Below are positions 1-7,622 of a stretch of DNA of 10,333 nucleotides, one piece after another; the first letter of the stretch is position 1; every line of letters starts with the position of its first letter. The notes under the pieces were generated by a model that saw only the letters and a program-made list of their open reading frames with translations, had not been told where the DNA came from and made no database searches. The translations under genes were made by a program, and so were the position numbers. Origin of the DNA: CAYVSF01 sp046482855 (GTDB taxonomy: Bacteria > Bacteroidota > Bacteroidia > Bacteroidales > UBA12077); NCBI GenBank assembly GCA_046482855.1, contig JAWOEH010000003.1, forward strand, positions 1 through 10,333. Direction: 5' to 3'.

Positions 1-1181
1 TACATAGTATACCAACGGGCAATGGTACGCTCACCCAAGAAGCGAATGTCGCCTGTCTCTTCGTTCACTGAATACCAACCACCTGAAACATCCGAAATTT
101 CCAATTGATCGTAAGGCATAAAAGGATTCGCCAAGGGAGAAATAACAGTTTTTCCCTCCTCGTTGGTGGCTTTAATATTTCTGCGCATATCATAAGGCGT
201 GCCTTCATAATAGTCGGCAAATACACGTACCATATCATCCAATGTAACAGGCTTATCAGGCTTTACTGAAAATGGATAGTTTTTGTCATTCGGATCCAGG
301 TTTAAGCTGGGAGCCAATAAATCGTACACACGCCATTCGCGTCGGCGCGAAGCAATAGAGTTGCGACTACCCGGAGCATACACATCACAAAAAGAGAAGT
401 TCTCTCCCTCTTTCCACCAGCCATTTTCTTTAGCTACCTCGTAAATATTATCTGAGGCCATGAAATAGTCTTTATCGGAAAGATCAATCTCCTTAATGGT
501 ACTTGCATTGGCATTAACAGCAATGTGATCATCGGGAACACGCTGAGCGGCCCAAACAGCACCCACTTTCCCTTTGCCGGGACCTACAATCTCCATATGC
601 CATACTTCCTTCGGGTCGGCGACGGTTAAGCACTCGCCGTAATCATTCCAGCCATATTTGGCCAGCAACTCACCTGCCATCTCAATAGCACCGCGAGCCG
701 TTGATTCCCTTTGAAGAATAAGTTTAAAAAGACGTTGACAGTCAATCAGACCGGCATCACTTTGGAGTTCTTCGCGTCCGCCAAAAGTTGATTCTCCTAA
801 ACCCAGCTGCTTCTCGTTCATAGATGGATAAGCCGTGTTGATGTAGCCATAGGTAGAAGATATCTGTGGAATTTCGCCAATTTTATCGTGCTTGTAGGCC
901 GGCATAGCTTTGCTATCGTCGGCAGTACGCTTATACATAGGAACAGTTGCGTTTCGATTGTGTTTTTGTGCAGGTTTCACATCCATCCATGAACGGGTGC
1001 GGTGACTGTCGTCGGTATGCGATGTCATAACAGAACCATCGAACGAGGCTTTCTTGCCTACAGTTATACTGGTACAGCCGTCAGGGAAACCGGCCACCCA
1101 ATCGGATTTATCCTGCGCATTTACCCCGAGAGTAAGTGTAAACGCACAAAACATAAGTGCTAGTTGTTTCATTTTCTTCAT
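1..1181 (-). CDS. C69-family dipeptidase (PepD-like Ntn hydrolase), 3' end outside window
   Basis: Reading the minus strand from the ATG at 1181 gives 393 uninterrupted residues that run off the window start, so the C-terminus is missing. Residues 1-23 look like a signal peptide ending GVNAQ. A short stretch follows, then Cys36 in the motif GCTSITVGKKASFDGSVM, which matches the N-terminal nucleophile region of peptidase family C69 (CT-I-VGK-AS-DGS). In this Ntn-hydrolase family the propeptide is removed so that the Cys becomes the mature N-terminus; residues 24-35 would be that propeptide. Later family-like segments include EVWHMEIVGPGKGKVGAVW and a tract with GGREELQSDAGL. The enzyme should cleave dipeptides, here probably in the periplasm. 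A second in-frame ATG at 1172 (MKQLALM) is an equally usable start and still leaves a signal peptide. The 80-nt leader between the upstream terminator and the start shows no strong Shine-Dalgarno or clear -7 box. Family assignment is confident; substrate range is not visible. Confidence 0.9.
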   Translation of the reverse strand, partial: MKKMKQLALMFCAFTLTLGVNAQDKSDWVAGFPDGCTSITVGKKASFDGSVMTSHTDDSHRTRSWMDVKPAQKHNRNATVPMYKRTADDSKAMPAYKHDKIGEIPQISSTYGYINTAYPSMNEKQLGLGESTFGGREELQSDAGLIDCQRLFKLILQRESTARGAIEMAGELLAKYGWNDYGECLTVADPKEVWHMEIVGPGKGKVGAVWAAQRVPDDHIAVNANASTIKEIDLSDKDYFMASDNIYEVAKENGWWKEGENFSFCDVYAPGSRNSIASRRREWRVYDLLAPSLNLDPNDKNYPFSVKPDKPVTLDDMVRVFADYYEGTPYDMRRNIKATNEEGKTVISPLANPFMPYDQLEISDVSGGWYSVNEETGDIRFLGERTIARWYTM

Positions 1182-1261
1182 AAGTCAGCAATTTTTGTTC
1201 GCAGTGAAAATAGAAAATATTCCACAGAAACCCAGCTGAAAATGATCTTTATGAAACATAT

Positions 1262-1289
1262 AAAAAAAGGCTGCCCTAATGAGCAGCCT
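1262..1289 (-). terminator. Rho-independent terminator of the C1 protease gene
   Basis: On the minus strand a 7-bp stem AGGCTGC/GCAGCCT encloses an 8-nt loop and runs into seven T residues (complement of 1262-1268). It begins 24 nt past the protease stop codon at 1314. It sits between the two protease genes on the same strand, so the downstream C69 dipeptidase is probably a separate transcription unit or relies on read-through. Confidence 0.8.
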
Positions 1290-1313
1290 CTTTCCTGAAT
1301 TTTAGTTTTCGCT

Positions 1314-3905
1314 TTATTGAATAATAAGCTTTTGGCTTACCTGCGTTTTAGCACCTGTTATTCGAATAAAATAGACACCTTCGGAGAAATTAGCAGTATT
1401 TATCTCCATTAGGTTTTCCTGCGCAAAATTGTGTCTTTTTTCAAGCATTAATCTACCATCAGCTGTGTAGAGTTGAATAGACACCACTTCGTTTACACTG
1501 TTTGGAGTGGTAATGGTTACATGATCCTGAGCAGGATTTGGAGCTATCACAAAGACCTCAGTATCCTTCCCAACTTTCTCAACACCAACATGGTACTCGG
1601 TAACCGTAAGAGTAAACTCTCCTTCAGCTCCTTCTGCACTACCGTCCATTTGTAGCCAATAGGTTTCACCAGGCGTTAAATCCGTCACATAATCAATGAC
1701 TGCAGGATAAGGTTCCTGATCGGTATAATCATCATTCGCCGCTAAGAGGGTATAATTTCCATTTAAAATATCGGTGCAAGAAGCCGCTTCATAAAGGGCT
1801 ATTTGGGTATCCATACCTGCTGTGATAAAGGATGCATTTCCCGATTCAGGGGCAACGTATTTAAACCATACCGAATTTTGCAGACCTCCTTCATTACACC
1901 ACTTCATGGGAGCAGAACAACCTGCACCTGTAGTATCGGGCATAGGTTCGTTCTCCTGAACAGTAGCATATTGGTTTGAAAAAGGTCCGTTTTCGCCCAA
2001 AGAAATTTCAATGGCATCACATACATCGTCATTTGCAGGCCGCTCATATAATAATACTTTAATAGAATCGGAGCCTTCACATTCGCCAATTGTAGCTGAA
2101 ACATGATATGTAGCTTCTGTTATTGACTCATCGTTTAAGACAACAGAAGCGGTATTTCCATCAACGGTAATATCTCCGGGTCCATCAAAAACAAAAGTTT
2201 CGGCTTCTCCAACAGCCATTAAAGTAAAGGGTGTTCCGTGGCTTGCTTCAAGCACCTCTTCATCAAAATAAACAGGTATTTCATCAACCACCTCGATATA
2301 ATCTTTTCGGGTAACTGTATTTGTACCTTCAGTACCCTCAACAGTTAAGGTAATGGTCTTAGTGCCGGGCGTGGTATAAGTAACAGTATGCGGGCCTGCG
2401 CTAGAGGCTGTAGCAGGGGAGGCACCTTCACCAAAGTCCCATGCATACGTATCGATTACACCAGTTGAGATGTCATTAAAATCAACCGTTCCGTTCTGGC
2501 AGACAAGTGTTTTAGAAGTGGCAAAGGAAGCTTGAATTGCCTGATCGTTAAGCGCATAGGCACGAATACAAATATCTGCGTCATTATCATTCATATCTAC
2601 CCAAGCGATTCCGTCCCGACTGATAAAGCATGTTCCGGGATCACTTATATCCGCCGTTGCATATCCATCAATTGTGTACTCTACAGGTATGGGATATCCA
2701 TTACCCTGAGTAGCATATTTTACCTTCACGTAGAAATCATCGGTTACATTCGCCTCCACATTAAAGGTGTAGTAACCGGGATATAAACAATATTGATCCA
2801 ATATTTCACCTCGCTTATTAGATAATTCCTTGGTAGTGGAGTTAAAATCATCATAAATTTCCACAGTAACAGTTGTGCCTCCTGAGCTAATGTAGGTTCC
2901 CACTTTGGAGATAGATTCCTCGCCCGTAGCCACGTATTTTACCATACCATAGGCTTCGGGATGATTTCCGTAACCAAATGAGGAGATCATACCCAATTTG
3001 TCAATGCTATAAAGGGTATCAACCTGACTGGCAGGAAGGTCATCCAGGTAAATGGCATTATTCGTAGCCCCTTTAGTATCGTTGTAGGACATATAGAAAT
3101 ACCCGGCTTCACCGAAATCCGGACCCCAGCTGTTTTTTATTATCCATGCACCATTGGGGCTTTCAGGACTATCGATTCCACCAGTAACCTCCTTTTCATC
3201 GTCCCAACCGACAATTAGCACACCATGATCAGTTGCATCATTTCCGCCATAATACCAGGTATAATCGGTAGTATTATAATATTGGTCCTGTTCTCCGGCA
3301 TGCATACTGGTAGCGACGGCACCATAATTATAAAGTGTATTCTTTATCATATCGGCCTTTTCCGGTAGCCAGCGTATTTCAGTGATGTAGCGATCTTTTT
3401 CAACTTCTACACAACCCCGAAAAGCCGTAAGCGAAGAATAAGGGTCGCTATTCTCGGTTACAATACCCTGCGTAGCATAGGCAGCTGCTAAATAATAGTT
3501 TCCCCCATCATCGGGGCCATTTTCAAAGCCATGACAGGTAGCCATGTTGGCTTCAGAAAAATCATGGCTCTCCCCATCGCGTACTTTTAGCCTCGATTCG
3601 AAACTTCCAAGCGCCGCAAAGGTCCAGCAGGTGCCATAGGGACTTTGATTTCGAACAGCTGTAACTCCGTCTTCCTGACGTAAATCAAAACTAGCCGGAA
3701 AATCCATCTTCTTTTGATGGGAAGTTTCAAAGACAGAAAAATCGGGTTGAAATGGAGCCGGAATAACTCCCCTCTTTTCGCCATTCTGATACTCCACAAA
3801 CTCTTTACTTAACGGAGCAAAACTCCCTTGCTCCTGAGCGTTACAGGTAGCCACCACGAGCAACAGGAGAAGGAATCCCGATGCATAAATTTTAGGTTTT
3901 CTCAT
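1314..3905 (-). CDS. Secreted papain-like (C1A) cysteine protease with lectin-like, PKD, PPC-like and T9SS sorting domains
   Basis: An 863-residue multidomain exoprotein. Residues 1-23 are a signal peptide (hydrophobic LLLLLVVA, then CNAQ). The papain-type catalytic domain spans about 68-290: oxyanion Gln87 and nucleophile Cys93 in NQSPYGTCWTFA, His227 in DHGVLIVGW, and Asn258 in WIIKNSWGPDFGEAGYF, so the whole catalytic set is present. There is no obvious inhibitor_I29 propeptide; only about 45 residues lie between signal and catalytic domain. Residues about 295-450 (from LYSIDKLGM to ICIRAYA) resemble the lectin-like domain commonly found after bacterial C1 domains. A PKD fold follows at about 462-540 (YAWDFGEG, then GTKTITLTV), then an Ig-like stretch at 545-618. 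A PPC-like beta domain occupies 624-770 (ANDDVCDAIEI, NSVWFKYVAP, PGETYWLQMDG). Residues 783-863 form a type IX secretion sorting domain (VIAPNPAQDHVTI, ending EGVYFIRI and QKLIIQ). It is thus expected to cross the outer membrane and be released or surface-anchored, degrading external protein. The start is the only plausible ATG before the signal sequence. Confidence 0.93.
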   Translation of the reverse strand: MRKPKIYASGFLLLLLVVATCNAQEQGSFAPLSKEFVEYQNGEKRGVIPAPFQPDFSVFETSHQKKMDFPASFDLRQEDGVTAVRNQSPYGTCWTFAALGSFESRLKVRDGESHDFSEANMATCHGFENGPDDGGNYYLAAAYATQGIVTENSDPYSSLTAFRGCVEVEKDRYITEIRWLPEKADMIKNTLYNYGAVATSMHAGEQDQYYNTTDYTWYYGGNDATDHGVLIVGWDDEKEVTGGIDSPESPNGAWIIKNSWGPDFGEAGYFYMSYNDTKGATNNAIYLDDLPASQVDTLYSIDKLGMISSFGYGNHPEAYGMVKYVATGEESISKVGTYISSGGTTVTVEIYDDFNSTTKELSNKRGEILDQYCLYPGYYTFNVEANVTDDFYVKVKYATQGNGYPIPVEYTIDGYATADISDPGTCFISRDGIAWVDMNDNDADICIRAYALNDQAIQASFATSKTLVCQNGTVDFNDISTGVIDTYAWDFGEGASPATASSAGPHTVTYTTPGTKTITLTVEGTEGTNTVTRKDYIEVVDEIPVYFDEEVLEASHGTPFTLMAVGEAETFVFDGPGDITVDGNTASVVLNDESITEATYHVSATIGECEGSDSIKVLLYERPANDDVCDAIEISLGENGPFSNQYATVQENEPMPDTTGAGCSAPMKWCNEGGLQNSVWFKYVAPESGNASFITAGMDTQIALYEAASCTDILNGNYTLLAANDDYTDQEPYPAVIDYVTDLTPGETYWLQMDGSAEGAEGEFTLTVTEYHVGVEKVGKDTEVFVIAPNPAQDHVTITTPNSVNEVVSIQLYTADGRLMLEKRHNFAQENLMEINTANFSEGVYFIRITGAKTQVSQKLIIQ

Positions 3906-3953
3906 TTCGTATTTTTTAGGTTTACATTTTGGATGGCTATAAAACTACTAAAT

Positions 3954-3984
3954 AAAAAAAGGGAATAGGAAAAACCTCTTTCCC
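3954..3984 (-). terminator. Rho-independent terminator downstream of the DoxX-like gene
   Basis: On the minus strand GGGAA pairs with TTCCC (3980-3984 with 3961-3965). A small AG/A internal loop separates this from an inner AGG/CCT pair around a TTTTT loop, and seven T residues follow (complement of 3954-3960). It lies 60 nt after the DoxX-like stop codon and about 50 nt before the C1 protease start, so it should insulate the protease gene. The imperfect stem makes it weaker than the other terminators here. Confidence 0.65.
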
Positions 3985-4044
3985 TAGTCCCTAATACAAT
4001 TACTTATTCATTGTTTTGCTGATAGTTGCATACACTATAAAGAA

Positions 4045-4536
4045 TCACTCTAAATTATATTTTGGCTTATTCAATAATTGCTTGTGACGGACAGTAGCCC
4101 CAAGAACAATAGCTCCGCTAATAATCACAATATTCTTTATAATATACTGTCCTTCTAACGTTAAACCATAGGGTATAGCAGTAAAAACTTCTCCCGGATA
4201 TAAGAATAACGGTGTAAAGGTCCCCAACATCTGAACAAATAAAAGTAATAGGATTTCACGCATATAAGCACCCACTAAAAGGCCTACCCCAATCAACACT
4301 TCCCAGGTGGCCAGCCCATAAACAATTACCTGTTCACTAAAGAGTCCAAAGGTTAGATCAGCAATAGTCTTATAGGCCAGATCTTCAGCCGGGCTTAAAC
4401 CAGAAAAAAACTTCAATCCACCAAACCACAAAAAGATAATACCTATACTCCATCTCAGCAGGGGTAATCCATTCTTGGCCATCCATCCGGTAATTCGAAC
4501 GTCTAATTGTCGTGTAAATTTCGTATTTATAAGCAT
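4045..4536 (-). CDS. DoxX/DUF417 (YkgB)-like four-helix inner-membrane protein
   Basis: A 163-residue protein with four predicted transmembrane helices at about 26-45, 70-91, 94-113 and 130-148. Family-like features are RWSIGIIFLWFGGLKFF at the first helix (Arg29, the GGLKF turn), an intramembrane Glu79 in YGLATWEVLIGVGLLVG, and the last-helix entry EGQYIIKNIVIISGA. The pattern matches the DoxX/DoxD and DUF417 (YkgB) superfamily, small inner-membrane proteins whose biochemistry is mostly unsettled; some members act with thiosulfate:quinone oxidoreductase or in oxidative-stress complexes. No partner subunit is visible here. The gene is monocistronic: it diverges from the hemerythrin across a 135-bp spacer and is followed by its own terminator. 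The ATG at 4536 gives an 18-residue cytoplasmic lead; Met19 would be a shorter alternative. Superfamily membership is fairly sure, exact family and function are not. Confidence 0.78.
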   Translation of the reverse strand: MLINTKFTRQLDVRITGWMAKNGLPLLRWSIGIIFLWFGGLKFFSGLSPAEDLAYKTIADLTFGLFSEQVIVYGLATWEVLIGVGLLVGAYMREILLLLFVQMLGTFTPLFLYPGEVFTAIPYGLTLEGQYIIKNIVIISGAIVLGATVRHKQLLNKPKYNLE

Positions 4537-4582
4537 AGCACATTTGTTTTTATTTAATCTGAATTAACTGTTAATTTAATAA

Positions 4583-4590
4583 CAAAAATA
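4583..4590 (-). promoter_or_regulatory. Candidate Bacteroidota -7 box for the DoxX-like gene
   Basis: The minus strand reads TATTTTTG, an exact fit to the TAnnTTTG -7 consensus of the primary sigma factor in Bacteroidota. It would give a leader of roughly 40-45 nt before the ATG at 4536. Upstream there is a TTTTTT run at about the right distance instead of a proper TTTG/TTG -33 box, so the call rests mainly on the -7 match in an AT-rich background. Confidence 0.4.
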
Positions 4591-4660
4591 TGATATCCTT
4601 GTTTGAAAAAAATTTTATTTATTTACACAACCTAATACCACAATACTTACTCATAAAGTA

Positions 4661-4667
4661 AAAAGGA
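4661..4667 (+). promoter_or_regulatory. Ribosome binding site of the bacteriohemerythrin gene
   Basis: AAAAGGA lies four nucleotides before the ATG at 4672 and resembles a short Shine-Dalgarno element. Most other starts in this window lack one, as is common in Bacteroidota, so it supports this start codon and may indicate efficient translation. Confidence 0.5.
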
Positions 4668-4671
4668 ACAT

Positions 4672-5067
4672 ATGGATTTAATTATTTGGCACGATTCACT
4701 TTATTCTGTAGGCCATCAGGAAATTGACAGCCAGCATATGGGGCTTGTAAATACCCTAAATGAACTTTTTGACAAAATGGCAAAAGGAAATGGCAAAACG
4801 ATTCTAAGTGAGATTATCGAAAGTCTGATGAAATATACCAAAGAGCATTTTCGGTATGAGGAGATGCTAATGATGCAGTATGGCTACCCCCGATTGAAGG
4901 AACATAAAGAAAAACACCAGGAGTTTGAGCGAAAAGTAGCTGAATTCCAGGAGAAGTACAAAAAGGGGAGCGAACAATTAACCAGCGAAGTACTACGTTT
5001 TTTGCGCGATTGGTTAACCACACACATCCAAAATACGGATAAAGACTATAGCTCTTACCTAAAATAA
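4672..5067 (+). CDS. Bacteriohemerythrin, single-domain oxygen-binding di-iron protein
   Basis: A 131-residue protein of the normal length for a single-domain bacteriohemerythrin. All seven expected di-iron ligands can be placed: His22 (VGHQEIDSQH), His59 and Glu63 (EHFRYEE), His78 and His82 (KEHKEKHQEF), His118 (WLTTHIQ) and Asp123 (NTDKDY). The leading W6 and the WLTTHI...D...Y ending are also typical. No signal peptide or fused signalling domain is present, so it should be a soluble cytoplasmic protein that reversibly binds O2, for storage, delivery or sensing (family knowledge; the exact role is not visible). A short ribosome binding site precedes the ATG and a strong hairpin follows the stop by 13 nt, so it is transcribed alone. 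It diverges from the DoxX-like gene; no clear -7/-33 pair was found on its own strand. Confidence 0.95.
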   Translation: MDLIIWHDSLYSVGHQEIDSQHMGLVNTLNELFDKMAKGNGKTILSEIIESLMKYTKEHFRYEEMLMMQYGYPRLKEHKEKHQEFERKVAEFQEKYKKGSEQLTSEVLRFLRDWLTTHIQNTDKDYSSYLK

Positions 5068-5080
5068 GGACAGAAAGTGT

Positions 5081-5118
5081 ATGAAAAAGGGGGAAACAAA
5101 AGCTTCCCCCTTTTTCAT
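5081..5118. terminator. Bidirectional rho-independent terminator between convergent genes
   Basis: A perfect 15-bp stem, 5081-5095 (ATGAAAAAGGGGGAA) against 5104-5118, encloses an 8-nt loop. The A5/G5 and C5/T5 blocks give a GC core flanked by T runs on both strands. It starts 13 nt after the hemerythrin stop and 19 nt after the barrel-protein stop on the other strand, so it can end transcription from both sides. Confidence 0.9.
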
Positions 5119-5137
5119 TACTCAATAAATCGATAAT

Positions 5138-7588
5138 TTAAAACTCGCCAGTATCAAAGTCCATTTCCATATCGTCCCCTTTCTTCTTACCCCGATCTTT
5201 ATAATTGTTAATTTTATAGCTAATTGTAAAGTTCACAACGGGTGACTCCCGCTCGAACCGATTGAAAGAGTAAAATTGATCTCCTCTTGAAGTAAACTCA
5301 TGGCTCATTTGGCCAAAGACATCTCTTACCTGCAATGTAGCTGTAAGTCGTTTATCCATAAGATCTTTACGCACAGCCATATTGGTCATAAAGAAACCTT
5401 CCGATTCGCCTTGCGCAGTAATGCTTGGGCCGCGGTAGAACCCGGTTAATTGAAGGCGTACGTCGGCAGGTAAAGTGATATTAAGATTTGACCGGAATCC
5501 CCAATTCGTATTCTGAGTTGCTGTTTGTGAGGAAACAATATCGCCGGTAATGCGGTAATCATAAACATTGGCTGAGGCATTCATCGACAACCATTTTAAG
5601 GCACGCCAATTCAAAGAAAGCTCCAACCCAGTCGCCTGATCGCTTGATAAATTATCAAATGTTTCGATAAATGTCTCCGCTTCGTAAATATTTTTTATGC
5701 GGCTAATTTTATTTTGTGTTTCCCGATAATAGGCTTCCAAATTAACAAAAGCCTTGCCAATTCGTTGTTGTAGAGCAAATTCGTAGGAATTAATATATTC
5801 TGGCTCCAAATCCGGATTTCCCTGACGATACGAAAACTCATCCTGGTATTGCAAAAGTGGGTCTAAATACCACCCACGAGGTCTGCGAATGCGTCTGGAA
5901 TAACTGGCCAGTAACTGAGTTGATTCCGTAACGTTTTTTGATAAGTGCAGGGAGGGAAAATAATCAAACCTGTCGATGCTGTAGCTTTCCGTCATCTCTT
6001 TATTCTGAATTTCGCGATTTGTATATTCACCGCGCAACCCAAGCATATAATTAACCTCCCACAAAACATTGGAGTAAGTCACATAGGCGGCTTCAATATG
6101 CCGGCTAAATTCATATGCATTTGAGTAGTTTTGATTCAGCTGCCAATCGTTTGATTCTGCTACATAATCATGAAACAAGCTACTTTGGTCTCGTCCACTT
6201 ACCTGCATTTGATAACCCGCTTCCAGTTTCTCGTTATCATTAAACGGCAAAGTATAATCGGCCTTCGCTCGCAAACGTCCACGGGTATCTTCGGAAAGAT
6301 TTCGGTTTGCCTGATAAAAGTCTTCAGCCCGCCGCTCATCAATAAAATTATAATAGAACTGCTCGTTTGTATTATCACCCTCCCGGGTAAACCAATTGAC
6401 CATAACTTCCAGCTTCTGACCCTTATCATCCAGGCGGTGATCGTACATGAAGTTTAATGAATAGTAATCACCGTTACGCTCGTTTTCGGAAAGATTCAGG
6501 CTCTGAGTCTTTTCAGGATTCAGATCACTCCATACAACTTGTTGGACCTCATTATCAAAACCAAACCCATAATGTCCCCTATCACCGGATAATGATAAAG
6601 TAACCCGATCGGTAAGGAAATAGTCGAATCCCAACTGCCCTTTATACCCATCGCGTTTCATATCACGCTCTCCTGTAGTATTACGATAAAGCGTGTTTCC
6701 CTGGTTGTAGGTTTCGTTTCGGGTTAGTTGTGATCCATCGAAGCTGTAATTAGTATAATCAACGCCCCCATAAAGGTTAAATTTTTCATTCCTATAATTC
6801 AGGGTAACATCGCCGGTATATTTGTCACCGATACCTGCCGACACATTCACAATGCCATTCAGGCCGCTTCGTTTTTGCTTTTTAAGAATCACATTGATAA
6901 TGCCACCTACCCCCTCGGGATCGTACTTAGCCGATGGGTTTGTAATGATCTCAATACTCTCGATAGTGCTGGCTGGAAGTTGTTGCAAAGCATCATTGCC
7001 ATCAAGCACACTGGGTTTTCCATCAATTAAAACGGTGAAATTGGAAGATCCTCTTATGGAAACATTCCCTTCGATATCGACTTCCACTGAAGGGGTATTT
7101 TGCAACACATCAACGGCAGTCCCCCCAGCCGATGTAGCGTCCTGCCCCACATTCACAATCTTTCGATCGAGTTTAAAATTCATATGCGAATGTTCTGCTG
7201 TTACAACTGCCTCGTCCAGTTCCGTAGAGGCAGCAACCAGTTCGATGGTCTCAAGTGTTACAAGCTTATTGCGGGGGTTCAAGATTACGCCATCCACCAT
7301 TGCTCGTTCAAAGCCAATAAAATTGGCCGTCAAATAAAACCTCCCATAGGGCAGGTTTTCCAATTTAAACGCACCATCAGGTCCTGTAACGGTTCCTGTT
7401 ACTAACGACGAATCGCGTAATCGATACAACGCAATATTGGCATATTCCATGGGTGCATTGGAAGCCGCCTCCACAACATGTCCTTTCAACGTGGCATCAT
7501 TAGGCATGGCTCCGCGAGGGGGCTGAGCAAAGCTCATAGAGATAGCCCCCAAGGCCAGTGCAAGGGTAAAAAAGAATGATTTTTTCAT
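5138..7588 (-). CDS. Outer-membrane beta-barrel protein with carboxypeptidase-regulatory and TonB-plug-like domains
   Basis: An 816-residue protein. Residues 1-21 are a signal peptide (LALALGAISMSFAQ). A carboxypeptidase-regulatory-like beta-sandwich spans about 32-118 (LKGHVVEAASNAPMEYANI, then GPDGAFKLENLPYGRFYL). A TonB-receptor plug-like domain follows at about 140-236: AVDVLQNTPSVEVD, GNVSIRGSSNFTVLIDGKPS, and IESIEIITNPSAKYDPEGV, ending GGIINVILKK. The rest is a predicted beta-barrel of the OMP_b-brl_3 type, with conserved features such as SYSRRIRRPRGWYLDP and QGNPDLEPEYINSYE. The last strand (VVNFTISYKIN) is followed by about 20 charged residues, basic then acidic. These proteins resemble TonB-dependent transporters, but many have no known substrate, and no clear TonB box is visible. 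It is the last gene of the sigma/anti-sigma/Spy-like cluster, 34 nt after the Spy-like stop, and is a likely target or effector of that system. Substrate cannot be read from the sequence. Confidence 0.92.
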   Translation of the reverse strand: MKKSFFFTLALALGAISMSFAQPPRGAMPNDATLKGHVVEAASNAPMEYANIALYRLRDSSLVTGTVTGPDGAFKLENLPYGRFYLTANFIGFERAMVDGVILNPRNKLVTLETIELVAASTELDEAVVTAEHSHMNFKLDRKIVNVGQDATSAGGTAVDVLQNTPSVEVDIEGNVSIRGSSNFTVLIDGKPSVLDGNDALQQLPASTIESIEIITNPSAKYDPEGVGGIINVILKKQKRSGLNGIVNVSAGIGDKYTGDVTLNYRNEKFNLYGGVDYTNYSFDGSQLTRNETYNQGNTLYRNTTGERDMKRDGYKGQLGFDYFLTDRVTLSLSGDRGHYGFGFDNEVQQVVWSDLNPEKTQSLNLSENERNGDYYSLNFMYDHRLDDKGQKLEVMVNWFTREGDNTNEQFYYNFIDERRAEDFYQANRNLSEDTRGRLRAKADYTLPFNDNEKLEAGYQMQVSGRDQSSLFHDYVAESNDWQLNQNYSNAYEFSRHIEAAYVTYSNVLWEVNYMLGLRGEYTNREIQNKEMTESYSIDRFDYFPSLHLSKNVTESTQLLASYSRRIRRPRGWYLDPLLQYQDEFSYRQGNPDLEPEYINSYEFALQQRIGKAFVNLEAYYRETQNKISRIKNIYEAETFIETFDNLSSDQATGLELSLNWRALKWLSMNASANVYDYRITGDIVSSQTATQNTNWGFRSNLNITLPADVRLQLTGFYRGPSITAQGESEGFFMTNMAVRKDLMDKRLTATLQVRDVFGQMSHEFTSRGDQFYSFNRFERESPVVNFTISYKINNYKDRGKKKGDDMEMDFDTGEF

Positions 7589-7622
7589 TTGGTTAGAAGT
7601 TTATCTATTCATGCTACTATTC

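Noticed and set aside
3940..3947. TAGTTTTA on the minus strand as a -7 box for the C1 protease gene
   Set aside because: One mismatch to TAnnTTTG and no proper -33 box; the expected -33 position lies inside the terminator of the preceding gene.
4814..5125. 103-codon open frame on the minus strand across the hemerythrin gene
   Set aside because: It starts beyond the terminator hairpin, lies antisense to a gene with all seven ligands, and shows no domain pattern.
6822..7337. 171-codon open frame on the plus strand
   Set aside because: It lies wholly antisense to the plug-domain region of the barrel gene, its product is low-complexity and unlike any family, and the opposite frame has clear domain content.
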